From: Acidimangrovimonas sediminis | GTDB taxonomy: Bacteria; Pseudomonadota; Alphaproteobacteria; Rhodobacterales; Rhodobacteraceae | Reading direction: 5' to 3' | DNA length: 64,000 nucleotides | NCBI RefSeq assembly: GCF_002871005.1 | Contig: NZ_PHSN01000010.1 | Location: 176,910 to 240,909, forward strand | Part shown: positions 29,544-37,910 of the stretch, piece after piece | How positions within the stretch are numbered: position 1 is the first letter of the stretch | Layout of the letters: each line of letters opens with the position of its first letter | Notes under the pieces: model-generated | Databases searched by the model: none | The model's input: only the letters and a program-made list of their open reading frames with translations | Told to the model about the DNA's origin: nothing | Program-made: the position numbers and the translations under genes

Positions 29544-29711
29544 GCGTGTCTCCGTCTTCGTTGCGGGGCGCACCCTACTGCGCGGGGCGGGCAGACGACA
29601 GCCCCCGCGCGGGGCGCCGGTCGGCAGGGAAACGCCGCCCGGGCCGCCCCCGGTTCCCTGCCCCCCCGTACGTGCGCGCCCGAAGCGCCCGCCAGTGGGC
29701 CCGCCGGGGTG

Positions 29712-30470
29712 TCAGTCGCGCAGGACGAGGCGGCACGCCTGCGCGCCGGGACCGAAGGCGCAGGTCGCGCCCGCCTCGGTGTCGTGGCAGTCGAATTCCG
29801 TATCCGACGCCGCCCGCGCGCCCTTCCGGCAGGCCGCGAGGGCGCGGGGCGCCGCGTCCTGCCCCAGAGCCAGCGCGGCGCCGGTGCCGCCCGGGGCGAT
29901 CGCCATCGCGGCGGGGCCGCCCTCGGGCATGTAGCGTTCCTGGTACATCAGCGTGGCGCGGGCGCTGAGCTGAAGCACCCGGCCCTTGACCCAACCCGGC
30001 GGCAGGACATGGGCGATCACGACGCAATCGCTCGCCTGCGCCTTGGCGTTGCAGCGCGCCCGCGCCGCCGCGCCCGCCGCCTCGGGCGAATGGAACCCCG
30101 CGGCCATCGCATAGCCGATCCGGTGCCGCCCCACCTTGCGCGCGGCAACCGCGCCGTAGAACGGAAGATCCGCCGCCGCGTCACGTATCTGCTTCAACGC
30201 CGGACCGGTGACACCGAGGTCAGGCACGAAGCGCAGCTCCGCCTGGTCATAGGGATAAAGCAACGCCTGCGCCTTGGCATCGTCGACCGGCAGGTCCGTC
30301 GGCGTTGCTGTGCCTGGCGCGGGGGCATCCGCGGCGGGCCCGGCGGTCGTCGCGGGCGCCACCCCCTGCGCCGAAGCCATACTCGACACCAGCAGTGCGG
30401 CAAGTGCCACGCCCGCCGCGCCCCCCGCCGTCAGCCCAAACCCCGGACCAAGATCCGCCCGTCCCGCCAT
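29712..30470 (-). CDS. Secreted protein of unknown function, copy 2
   Basis: 252 residues with an N-terminal hydrophobic segment (about 15-35, signal peptide or anchor) and a Pro/Ala linker. The domain matches the neighbour at 28923: LPFYGAVAARKVG, FHSPEAAGAAARARCNAKA, DCVVIAHVLPPGWVKGRVLQLSARAT and YQERYMPEGG. The last 40 residues add a Cys-containing segment absent from copy 1. Tandem duplication next to hemA is evident; the function is unknown. Confidence 0.75.
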   Translation of the reverse strand: MAGRADLGPGFGLTAGGAAGVALAALLVSSMASAQGVAPATTAGPAADAPAPGTATPTDLPVDDAKAQALLYPYDQAELRFVPDLGVTGPALKQIRDAAADLPFYGAVAARKVGRHRIGYAMAAGFHSPEAAGAAARARCNAKAQASDCVVIAHVLPPGWVKGRVLQLSARATLMYQERYMPEGGPAAMAIAPGGTGAALALGQDAAPRALAACRKGARAASDTEFDCHDTEAGATCAFGPGAQACRLVLRD

Positions 30471-30610
30471 GCGCCTCTCTCCCCTCTCCTCGGTCGCGGG
30501 CAGCCTATCGCCGTGCGCCCGCTCTGGACAGTGCCTAGCCGGGTGCTAGGCTCCGCCCGACCGAAACACCAGGTGCCGGCTCCGCGCCGGCCCGCCACAG
30601 GAGACCCCGC

Positions 30611-31996
30611 ATGAGTTCCAAAGCCCCGATCGAAAAGGTCCTTTCCCGGATCGACGCAGATATCGATACCTCGGTCGAGCGGCTGATGGAGCTGATGCGG
30701 ATCCCGTCGATCTCGACCGACCCGGCCTACAAGGACGATACCGCGAAGGCCGCCGACTGGCTGGTGAAGGAACTCACCGAACTGGGCTTCGACGCCAGCG
30801 TTCGCCCCACCAAGGGCCACCCGATGGTCGTGGCCCACCACCGTGCCGAAGGGCCGCACATCCTGTTCTACGGCCATTACGACGTGCAGCCGGTCGACCC
30901 GCTGAAACTGTGGGACCGCGACCCGTTCGATCCCGCGATCGAGGACACCGCGGCGGGCAAGGTGATCCGCGGCCGGGGCGCGGCCGACGACAAGGGCCAG
31001 CTGATGACCTTCATCGAGGCCTGCCGCGCCTACAAGGCCGAGACCGGCACCCTGCCCGGCAACCTCACCCTGTTCTTCGAGGGCGAGGAGGAATCAGGTT
31101 CGCCCTCGATGATCCCCTATCTCGAGGCGCACGGCGACGAGCTGAAATGCGATCTCGCGCTGATCTGCGACACCGGCCTGTTCGAATCGCGCACCCCCGC
31201 GATCACCACCATGCTGCGCGGGCTGGCCAAGGTGGAATTCACCGTGAAGGCGGCCAAGCGCGACCTGCACTCGGGGATGTACGGCGGCCTTGCGCAGAAC
31301 CCGATCCGGGTGCTGACGCGGATCCTCGGCGGGCTCTTCGACGCGCACGGCGCCTGCGTCGTGCCCGGCTTCTACGACGACGTGGACGAACTGCCCGACG
31401 AGGTGCGCGCGCAATGGCAGGCGCTGGCCTTCGACCACGCGTCCTTCCTAGGCGATGTCGGCCTCTCGGTGCCGGCGGGCGAAGAGGGCCGCACCCCGCT
31501 GGAGATGATCTGGTCGCGGCCCACGGCCGAGATCAACGGCATCTGGGGCGGCTACACCGGCGCCGGTTTCAAGACCGTGCTGCCGTCCGAGGCCTCGGCC
31601 AAGGTGTCGTTCCGGCTGGTGTCGCGCCAGGATCCGAAGAAGATCCTCAGCGCCTTCCACGACTGGATCGCGGCGCAACTCCCCGAGGATTGCGAACTGG
31701 TCTGGTCGGAGCCCGAGGGCAGCGCCGCCTCGACCATGGCAATCTCCAACCCCGCCTTCGAGGCCGCGCGCCAGGCGCTGACCGAGGAATGGGGCGTGCC
31801 CGCGGCCTACGTCGGCTGCGGGGGCTCGATCCCGATCGCGGGCTTCTTCCAGAACCTCCTGGGCATGGACACGATGCTGATCGGCTTCGGCCGCGACGAC
31901 GACCAGATCCATTCGCCGAACGAGAAATACGACCTGGCCTGCTATCATCACGGCATCCGCAGCTGGGCCCGGATCCTCGACCGCATCGGCGGCTGA
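30611..31996 (+). CDS. M20-family metallopeptidase (dipeptidase-like)
   Basis: 461-residue cytoplasmic zinc hydrolase of the M20/ArgE/DapE family. Metal-binding and catalytic motifs are intact: LFYGHYDVQPV (His, Asp), GRGAADDKGQ, FEGEEESGS (general base Glu) and CDTGLF. A dimerisation domain occupies about residues 200-350. The IWGGYTGAGFKTV segment and the length fit the carboxypeptidase/CNDP-like dipeptidase branch more than ArgE. ACAGGAGACCCCGC precedes the ATG. Confidence 0.9.
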   Translation: MSSKAPIEKVLSRIDADIDTSVERLMELMRIPSISTDPAYKDDTAKAADWLVKELTELGFDASVRPTKGHPMVVAHHRAEGPHILFYGHYDVQPVDPLKLWDRDPFDPAIEDTAAGKVIRGRGAADDKGQLMTFIEACRAYKAETGTLPGNLTLFFEGEEESGSPSMIPYLEAHGDELKCDLALICDTGLFESRTPAITTMLRGLAKVEFTVKAAKRDLHSGMYGGLAQNPIRVLTRILGGLFDAHGACVVPGFYDDVDELPDEVRAQWQALAFDHASFLGDVGLSVPAGEEGRTPLEMIWSRPTAEINGIWGGYTGAGFKTVLPSEASAKVSFRLVSRQDPKKILSAFHDWIAAQLPEDCELVWSEPEGSAASTMAISNPAFEAARQALTEEWGVPAAYVGCGGSIPIAGFFQNLLGMDTMLIGFGRDDDQIHSPNEKYDLACYHHGIRSWARILDRIGG

Positions 31997-32055
31997 CAGG
32001 CGGCGGCTGACAGGCGGCGGATGCGGCGGGCCCGCCCCCCGCACCCGCCGCTTCC

Positions 32056-32144
32056 GCGGGGGTTTCACACCCCCGCACCCCCCGATTTCGCGGGGGTTTC
32101 ACACCCCCGCACCCCCCGATTCCGCGGGGGTTTCACACCCCCGC
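32056..32144. repeat. Three tandem hairpins, 34-bp period
   Basis: The 21-base element GCGGGGG-TTTCACA-CCCCCGC, a 7-bp stem with a 7-base loop, occurs at 32056-32076, 32090-32110 and 32124-32144. The 13-base linkers are nearly identical, so this is a tandem repeat. It follows the M20 gene and may work as a composite transcription terminator or mRNA-stabilising structure. Confidence 0.9.
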
Positions 32145-32149
32145 ACCCC

Positions 32150-32216
32150 CGTGGGATATTTCTACTCAAAAGAAAGGCGGGCCCTCGTCTTCTTCTGAGT
32201 CCAAATATCCCGGGGG
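32150..32216. repeat. Imperfect inverted repeat (large hairpin)
   Basis: GTGGGATATTT-TACTCAAAAGAA on the left pairs with TTCTTCTGAGT-AAATATCCC on the right, with a G/C-rich centre. I have the impression that similar GGGATATTTGGACTCAGAAGAA-type elements recur between genes in Rhodobacterales genomes. It sits between convergent genes (M20 and histidine kinase), suggesting a bidirectional terminator. Confidence 0.65.
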
Positions 32217-32289
32217 TGCAGGGGGCAGCGCCCCCGCCGGCCGAACATCTCCATCCCGCGCCGACGTCGGGTTCCGGAGTTTCCCCGCT

Positions 32290-33612
32290 TCAGCGCGCCA
32301 GAACCAGCTCCGCCTTCAGACCGCCGAGGTGACTTTCGCCGAGGTTCAGCCGCCCGCCGTGGCTGCGTGCGGTGTCGGCGGCAATCGACAGGCCCAGGCC
32401 CACGCCGCCACCGCGGTTCGGGTCGCGCGCGGAATCGAGCCGGGTGAACGGGCGCAGCGCCTCGTCGCGCCGGGCGGCGGGAATGCCGGGCCCATCGTCC
32501 TCGACCACGATATGCACATGGCCCGCCCCGAGCAGAAGGCTCACCTCGGCCCGCTTGCCGTAGCGCACGCCGTTGACCACGAGGTTCTCGACCGCGCGGC
32601 CCACCGCCTGCGGTCGCAGCTTGACGCGCAGCCCCTCGGGCGCGTCGATCCGTGCCAGCGTCACGTCCTGTCCCGCGCGGCGCGCGTTCTCGACCACCCG
32701 CTGCACCAGCTCTGCCACGTCGACCTCCTCCGGCTCCTCCATCGCGTCGCCCCGGGCGAAGGACAGGAAGGCCTCGAGCAGCCGCTCCATGTCCTCGACA
32801 TCGCGCGTCAGCGCGGCGGCCTCCTCCTCCGGCTCCATCATCGACAGGCCGAGGCGCAGCCGGGTCAGCGGCGTGCGCAGGTCGTGGCTCACCCCCGAGA
32901 GCATCAGCGTGCGCTGCTCGATCTGCCGCTCGATCCGGGCGCGCATGTCGAGGAAGGCGCGCCCCGCCGCCCTCACCTCGATCGCGCCGCGCGGGCGGTA
33001 GGGCACGGTCCGGCCCTTGCCGAACTCCTTGGCCGCCGCCGCGAGCCGGGTGATCGGCCTCAGCTGGTTGCGCAGGAAGAGGTAGGAGACCAGCGTCATC
33101 AGGAGTGAGGTGAAGAGCATCAGCACCAGGAGCTGGTGCGGGTTCGAGGCCGACACCCGGTCGCGCGAGAACACGACCTCCATCGGGCCCCAGTCGGTCG
33201 CCATCGACAGCCGCACCTCGCGCGAGTTGGAGGCGAGGTCCACGCCCTGGACCCGTGCCAGCTTGCTGTCGAGGGTCGAGATCACGCTGCGCCCCGACAG
33301 GTCGTAGAATTCCTTGCGGTCCTCGATCGGGCCGTCGGTCGGCAGCGTCACGTCCATCGACAGTGCGTCGCCCAGGCTGACCGCGCGGCTCTCGGCCTCG
33401 GTCATGGACGGCGCGTCATTGACCTCGCGCTCCAGATAGGCCACCTCAATGGCGATGTTGTTGGTCATCTGCCGGGTGACGCCTTCGAAGTGCCGCTGGA
33501 TGAAGACCACCGACACGACCAGCTGAATCGCGATCACCGGGACGATCAGGATCAGCGCGGCCCGGCCCTGCAGGCCGCGCGGGAGGAGAGGTTTGAGGAA
33601 GGCCGGTTTCAT
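32290..33612 (-). CDS. EnvZ-like sensor histidine kinase
   Basis: 440-residue two-component sensor. TM1 at about residues 17-37, a periplasmic domain (about 40-165), TM2 at about 165-190, HAMP (about 190-240), a DHp domain with the phospho-acceptor His in LSGVSHDLRTPLTRLRLGL, and a HATPase_c domain with N box (VENLVVNGVRYG) and G boxes (DDGPGIP, GVGLGLSI). The layout is that of EnvZ. Its response regulator is not in the adjacent 5 kb on either side that is visible. The start 33612 was chosen at MKPAFLK. Confidence 0.9.
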   Translation of the reverse strand: MKPAFLKPLLPRGLQGRAALILIVPVIAIQLVVSVVFIQRHFEGVTRQMTNNIAIEVAYLEREVNDAPSMTEAESRAVSLGDALSMDVTLPTDGPIEDRKEFYDLSGRSVISTLDSKLARVQGVDLASNSREVRLSMATDWGPMEVVFSRDRVSASNPHQLLVLMLFTSLLMTLVSYLFLRNQLRPITRLAAAAKEFGKGRTVPYRPRGAIEVRAAGRAFLDMRARIERQIEQRTLMLSGVSHDLRTPLTRLRLGLSMMEPEEEAAALTRDVEDMERLLEAFLSFARGDAMEEPEEVDVAELVQRVVENARRAGQDVTLARIDAPEGLRVKLRPQAVGRAVENLVVNGVRYGKRAEVSLLLGAGHVHIVVEDDGPGIPAARRDEALRPFTRLDSARDPNRGGGVGLGLSIAADTARSHGGRLNLGESHLGGLKAELVLAR

Positions 33613-33718
33613 GCCGGCACCGTACCCGGCCGCCGCGCCAAGAGAAAGCCGCGTCACGAGAGACCCGCGCAGATCGAGCAGCGCAGACCGAGCCGTGCCA
33701 CCAGAAAGGACGCCCACC

Positions 33719-34714
33719 GTGACCAAGCCGCCTTCCCGGGATGCCGCCACGACATCCGCCATAACCTCCGGCCGCCCCCCCGCGCCGGCCTTTTCCGGCC
33801 TCCCCCCCGAGATCGCCGCCTTCGATCCCCGACCCGGCGTGGTCGAGCAGCTGGCCCCCGGGATCCGCCGGGTGCTGGCCCCCAACCCCTCGGCAATGAC
33901 CTTCCGCGGCACCAACAGCTACCTGGTGGGCACCGGCACGGTCGCGGTGATCGACCCGGGGCCCGCGCTGCCCGCCCACCGCGACGCGCTGCTGGCCGCT
34001 CTCGCCCCGGGCGAGAGGATCAGCCACATCCTCGTCACCCATTCCCATGTCGACCACTCGCCGCTCGCGCCAGAGCTCTCACGCCTGACCGGCGCCCCGG
34101 TTCTGGCCTTCGGCGACAGCCGCACCGGCATGAGCCCGGCGATGCGGCACCTCGCCGCCGAGGGCGGGCTTGGCGGCGGTGAGGGCATCGACGCGGCGTT
34201 CGCGCCCGACGTCACGCTGGCCGACGACGAGACGATCAGCGGCAGCGACTGGGAGCTGCGCGCGATCTGGACGCCGGGACATCTGTCGAACCACCTGAGT
34301 TTCGCGATGGGCGACGCGGTCTTCACTGGCGACGTGGTGATGGGCTGGGCGTCGTCGCTGATCTCCCCGCCCGAAGGGGATCTGGGCGCCTACATGACCT
34401 CGCTCGCGCGGCTCCGGACCCTTGGGGCGCGCAGGCTCCACCCGGGCCACGGTGCCCCGGTCGACGATCCCGACGCGCGGCTCTCGGCGCTGATCGCCCA
34501 CCGCCTCGGGCGCGAGGCGGAAATCCTTGCGGCGCTCTCTGCAGGGCCGGCCACGATCGAGGCCCTGACCCGCGCGATCTATACCGATGTCCCCACGGCG
34601 CTCCTGCCCGCCGCTGCCCGGAACGTCTTTGCGCATATCGTTGATCTCATTGAAAGAAACGAGATAGAGGCCAAGGGAACCCCGCTCGTCACCGCGCAGT
34701 TTCGCAGGTCCTGA
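33719..34714 (+). CDS. MBL-fold metallo-hydrolase
   Basis: 331-residue metallo-beta-lactamase-fold hydrolase resembling LACTB2/RNase-like proteins. The zinc motif HSHVDHS (HxHxDH) and later WTPGHLSNHLS, FTGDVVMGW and LHPGHG provide the remaining metal ligands. The GTG start at 33719 was chosen for AAGGA ten bases upstream; an upstream ATG lies in the divergent kinase gene. A winged-helix tail (about 280-331) resembles the C-terminal domain of LACTB2. The substrate is not known. Confidence 0.85.
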   Translation: MTKPPSRDAATTSAITSGRPPAPAFSGLPPEIAAFDPRPGVVEQLAPGIRRVLAPNPSAMTFRGTNSYLVGTGTVAVIDPGPALPAHRDALLAALAPGERISHILVTHSHVDHSPLAPELSRLTGAPVLAFGDSRTGMSPAMRHLAAEGGLGGGEGIDAAFAPDVTLADDETISGSDWELRAIWTPGHLSNHLSFAMGDAVFTGDVVMGWASSLISPPEGDLGAYMTSLARLRTLGARRLHPGHGAPVDDPDARLSALIAHRLGREAEILAALSAGPATIEALTRAIYTDVPTALLPAAARNVFAHIVDLIERNEIEAKGTPLVTAQFRRS

Positions 34715-34795
34715 GACGGGTTTTTGAACGCCGCGAACTTTTTGTCAAAAACCCTCTGGACGCCCCCCGGAACGCTTGCTACATAGCCCCCGTGT

Positions 34796-34870
34796 TCCGG
34801 CGTAGCTCAGCGGTAGAGCAGTTGACTGTTAATCAATTGGTCGTAGGTTCGATCCCTACCGCCGGAGCCA
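34796..34870 (+). tRNA. tRNA-Asn (anticodon GTT)
   Basis: 75-nt cloverleaf with acceptor TCCGGCG/CGCCGGA, D arm GCTC-AGCGGTA-GAGC, anticodon loop CTGTTAA with GTT (decodes AAC/AAU), T arm with GGTTCGATCC and an encoded 3' CCA. Its 3' half is the integration site (attL) of the downstream element, which restores the gene. Confidence 0.97.
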
Positions 34871-34871
34871 A
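34826..34871 (+). repeat. attL: 3' half of tRNA-Asn, 46-bp direct repeat
   Basis: This 46-bp segment, from the anticodon loop through the CCA end plus one A, is repeated without mismatch at 49045-49090. Flanking bases differ on both sides. Such repeats mark site-specific integration into a tRNA 3' end by a tyrosine integrase. Confidence 0.95.
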
Positions 34872-34890
34872 ATAAAACAAGAAGTTAGCG

Positions 34891-34908
34891 GGCGCCCTTC
34901 GGGGCGCC
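34891..34908 (+). terminator. TTCG-loop terminator just inside the element
   Basis: GGCGCCC-TTCG-GGGCGCC, a 7-bp stem with a stable TTCG tetraloop followed by TTCTTCGTTTCT, 20 bases after the tRNA-Asn CCA. It would stop tRNA transcription before it reaches the cargo operon. Confidence 0.8.
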
Positions 34909-34918
34909 TTCTTCGTTT

Positions 34919-34938
34919 CTGCAACATCTCTGCAACAT
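34919..34938. promoter_or_regulatory. Putative integrase arm-type sites, left end
   Basis: CTGCAACAT occurs at 34919-34927 and 34930-34938, 48 bases from the attL core. The same pair with similar spacing occurs at 48896-48916 near the right end. Direct-repeat pairs inside both ends of an element are the pattern of arm-type integrase sites. Confidence 0.65.
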
Positions 34939-34948
34939 TTGGCGCACC

Positions 34949-34960
34949 CCGTTTAAACGG
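34949..34960. promoter_or_regulatory. Palindrome upstream of the cargo operon
   Basis: CCGTTTAAACGG is a perfect 12-bp palindrome 85 bp upstream of the first cargo gene, in its leader region. It may be an operator for a regulator encoded elsewhere; no repressor gene is apparent in the element. Confidence 0.4.
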
Positions 34961-35045
34961 TCGGCTGACTCGCTCGATATTGCCCAGATCACGCCAAAGT
35001 TGTGCCCCAAGCGCGCGTTACGCCGTTCCCTAGAAAGGGGCGGCA

Positions 35046-36389
35046 ATGCTTCACTACGCGTCTGGTACACCGAAGAACGACGCCTTTCAGGCGATTGAGA
35101 ACCAGCTGTGCTCGCAGCGGCTGCTTTCGATGTACCGCGACTACCAGCCGAATGTCTTTCGCTGGCTCAAGGACGTGAAGACAGGCATCAGGAAATTCGA
35201 CGATTGGCTCGCTTCTAACCGCGATGCTGAACGACTCTTAGACCAGCGGGACCGCTCAGCGCGCCAAATGTTCGAGGAACGCGGCCTGAAAGTCGAATGG
35301 CCCGGGTATGCCGCTGCAATGCAGGAGGCGAGCAATCGCCTTCCCGGCGATCCGCCGCAAAAGATCATCCTCGATTCCGGCGCATTCACAGCGTGGAACA
35401 AGCCAGCGGACAAGCGAGTCCCGGTCTCCCTTGAAGATCTGATTCCGGCCTACGAGCGTTTCCTGAGCGAGGGCGACAGCCTGTTTGATGAGGTCTGGTT
35501 GGTCAACCTCGACGTGATTCCGGGCGAGCCAGGAAGAGACGCGACGCCTGACGAGATCGCGCACGCGACTGCTTGCTCAGACGCAAATCTTAAGCGGCTT
35601 CGCTGCGAGTTCGGAGACAAGGTCTTGCCTGTCTTCCACCAAGGCGAAGGAACGGAGCGGTTGCTTGAGGTAATCGACCAAGCGCAAGGCTACCTGTGTC
35701 TTTCGCCCACAAACAAGATTCCCGAAGATCGGCGCTGGCAGTGGGCCACCATCGCCCGTTGCGCGCTGTCCGATCTGGACTGCGATGTGCGCACCCACGG
35801 GCTTGCGACAACCGGCAACGACATGATCCGCCACGCGACGCTCTTTTCCGGAGACTCGGAGGCATGGCAAAAACACGCAGGCTTCGGGAAAGTCGATCTG
35901 ATCGACGACGAGACAATTATCGCGGAGCACCCTGTCACCCGATACGCGGGCGACGTGATGGTCGATCAATACACTCGGGTTGAGGAGAAAACCCGCTCGC
36001 GCTACCGCGCCTTCCACATTGGGATTGAACGCAACGACTGGGACCGTGGGACCGAGGAGCGGCTGATCGAACAGGTGGACCACATCTCGTTGATCAGCAC
36101 CGAAAAACAACGGTCGGTTCGCTCTGAGGTCGGAAAGATCATCGCCTTCCCCTTGGCACAAGTCGAGATGCGAGCACGCAGCCTTGTGAATTTGGCGACG
36201 TTCCAGAAGCACGCGGCATCTTTTTCATGGAAGGCTCCGACTGGTCCGAGCATCACGGTCAAAGACGGAAATGGGAACGAACTCGACCCGGAGCCGTACT
36301 ACGGCAAGAAGGTCGAAGTGCGGGCCTATCCAACCCCTGATGCGAGGCAGCGCTTCCTCGCCATGAGCCGGGGGTATCCGGGCCTATGA
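35046..36389 (+). CDS. TGT/DpdA-like base-exchange protein (putative)
   Basis: 447-residue protein. The motif ILDSGAFTAW (Asp about residue 110) resembles the DSGGFQ signature of tRNA-guanine transglycosylases and the matching motif of phage DpdA proteins. TTGNDMIRHA (Asp about 259) lies where TGTs have their nucleophile Asp in a GxDM-type motif. LCLSP and a preceding HxG fit an (alpha/beta)8 barrel. If right, it would exchange guanine for a 7-deazaguanine base in DNA or tRNA. No preQ0 synthesis genes are in the window. AAAGGGGCGGC precedes the ATG; it overlaps the next gene by four bases. The fold assignment rests on short motifs only. Confidence 0.55.
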   Translation: MLHYASGTPKNDAFQAIENQLCSQRLLSMYRDYQPNVFRWLKDVKTGIRKFDDWLASNRDAERLLDQRDRSARQMFEERGLKVEWPGYAAAMQEASNRLPGDPPQKIILDSGAFTAWNKPADKRVPVSLEDLIPAYERFLSEGDSLFDEVWLVNLDVIPGEPGRDATPDEIAHATACSDANLKRLRCEFGDKVLPVFHQGEGTERLLEVIDQAQGYLCLSPTNKIPEDRRWQWATIARCALSDLDCDVRTHGLATTGNDMIRHATLFSGDSEAWQKHAGFGKVDLIDDETIIAEHPVTRYAGDVMVDQYTRVEEKTRSRYRAFHIGIERNDWDRGTEERLIEQVDHISLISTEKQRSVRSEVGKIIAFPLAQVEMRARSLVNLATFQKHAASFSWKAPTGPSITVKDGNGNELDPEPYYGKKVEVRAYPTPDARQRFLAMSRGYPGL

Positions 36390-37531
36390 AGTTTGAAGTG
36401 AACCCCGGCCTCGATGCCCAGCCTATGGAGGCGCCGACCGCGACGGTCGATGTGCCGGAAGGTTTCCTCCGCGCGCTGCGTTGGGCAAAGAGGTTCGTCG
36501 GCACGCATGAAAAGAGCTTCCCAGCTGGCACCTTCGTCCACATCGCGGGAGACAAGCTCTACGCGACGAACAACCACCATCTTGTCGAGTTGGAGGTTGG
36601 GTCTGATCTAGGCTCGGCGCGCTTGTCGGGACGCGACATTGCGGTGCTCACTTCAATCGAGGACGAGCCCAACAAGCTGCGCATTTCGGACACTGAAGTC
36701 ACCTTCACTTGGTCAGATGGAAGGTGGGTAACATTCCAGACGGAGCCTGTTGCGTTCGACTGGCCGGCAGAGTTCAGAAAGCGCATTGATGCATACTGGA
36801 CTGAAAGGCAACCAACGGTCTCTCCCGATCCGAAATCGGTCAACCTGCTTGTAGACCGCTCGCGAAAGGAACCGACTGCGTTCGACCTCCCGCTAGGGGA
36901 AAGCGGACGACTCGGTCGTGTCGTCGTGTTCCCGAGCGGCGTCTTCTTTCGCAAGGGCAAGTCGAGCATTTCTGATCTGATCGGCGACGGAAATTTTGAC
37001 CCCCGGTTGGACGACGTGTTCGCAGAAGCAATCAAGGAAACGAAAGTCGCGCAAGAGGCGAAAGCCAAGCAGGTAGAACGCTTGATCTCCCGGATCGACG
37101 CAATCCAGAGGCAGATCGAAAACCTTACCGCCGAAAGCGAGGCCTTAGACCAGAAACTCAGGGACCAGCATACTGCTGTCGCAAAGTATCAGAGCGGCGA
37201 CGACCTAGACGATACCGAACGCGCAATCCTTACCCCGCGCTGCGAGCAACTGAGTTCCCAGAACCGGCGTGACGAAGTCGAGCGAGAATTCGACCGACAT
37301 GTAGATGCTATCCCGGAAGGGTGGGAAGTCACGGACAAGCGGCTCAAGGACGACTTCATATACATCACGATCCGCCGCGAACGAGTGACGCGGAAGACTC
37401 CCGACGACGCGGCTCTAAAGAAAATTCAAAAGGCTGTTTCTCGCCTGTTCACTCCAACATTCGACCGCGCCATTCGTGCGCGCCAAGATCGCCTCGGAAC
37501 ACTTAGTCCAATAAATCCGGGGGCAGGATGA
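36386..37531 (+). CDS. Sliding-clamp-like protein with C-terminal coiled coil
   Basis: 381 residues. The N-terminal part (about 22-130) has FLRALRWAKRFVG, KLYATNNHHLVELEV and SGRDIAVLTS, like the middle domains of the DNA polymerase III beta clamp (for example the ATDGHRLA region). Residues about 215-275 form a heptad-rich coiled coil (VERLISRIDAIQRQIENL), which clamps lack. The first ATG overlaps the preceding stop (ATGA). A clamp-like DNA-binding platform that recruits partners is inferred; this is not a canonical clamp because the third domain is not evident. Confidence 0.5.
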   Translation: MKFEVNPGLDAQPMEAPTATVDVPEGFLRALRWAKRFVGTHEKSFPAGTFVHIAGDKLYATNNHHLVELEVGSDLGSARLSGRDIAVLTSIEDEPNKLRISDTEVTFTWSDGRWVTFQTEPVAFDWPAEFRKRIDAYWTERQPTVSPDPKSVNLLVDRSRKEPTAFDLPLGESGRLGRVVVFPSGVFFRKGKSSISDLIGDGNFDPRLDDVFAEAIKETKVAQEAKAKQVERLISRIDAIQRQIENLTAESEALDQKLRDQHTAVAKYQSGDDLDDTERAILTPRCEQLSSQNRRDEVEREFDRHVDAIPEGWEVTDKRLKDDFIYITIRRERVTRKTPDDAALKKIQKAVSRLFTPTFDRAIRARQDRLGTLSPINPGAG

Positions 37532-37866
37532 AGATCGAACTGAATGACGAGAATGACCTCTGGCGACTGTTTGGTGGCGATGATCCCGAAACGCCCGGAC
37601 GCTGGCAGCGGTCATTCAAGAGTCTGCGTCAATACCTCTACGACACCGAACCGTACCACAAGCGCGAGACCACCTTCGGCAAGTTGAAGCAGCGCTTCCC
37701 GCTTTCGGATCCTAATCGCCAGTACCTGCTGCTTGGCGAACAGACGCGCGTGCGCGTCGACCAGCAACGGCTGTTGACTGTCGCACGAGCGATGGGAGAG
37801 TATGGGCTGATGGTTCAGTATGCTGGTGTCAAACTTGATAAGGACAAAAACCCATCTCGACCATGA
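37528..37866 (+). CDS. Hypothetical protein, third gene of cargo operon
   Basis: 112-residue soluble protein with no signal or membrane segment, rich in charged residues, with a WRLFGGDDP start. It overlaps the clamp-like gene (ATGA). I recognise no family. Position between a clamp-like and a TIR protein suggests an accessory or adaptor role in the same operon. Confidence 0.6.
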   Translation: MKIELNDENDLWRLFGGDDPETPGRWQRSFKSLRQYLYDTEPYHKRETTFGKLKQRFPLSDPNRQYLLLGEQTRVRVDQQRLLTVARAMGEYGLMVQYAGVKLDKDKNPSRP

Positions 37867-37910
37867 GCGGTTGCCACGCTACTCTGTCCGGAAATCACCG
37901 CGGAGTAACA

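Noticed and set aside
28923..30470. 5-aminolevulinate synthase activity of the two small proteins next to hemA
   Set aside because: They have signal peptides, about 200-250 residues and no PLP-lysine motif; the real enzyme is at 27560-28789.
32056..32144. CRISPR array
   Set aside because: The units between the hairpins are themselves nearly identical, so there are no unique spacers, and no cas genes are near.
36414..36611. Short plus-strand ORF inside the clamp-like gene
   Set aside because: Lies wholly within a longer coherent gene, in another frame, with Arg-rich random composition.
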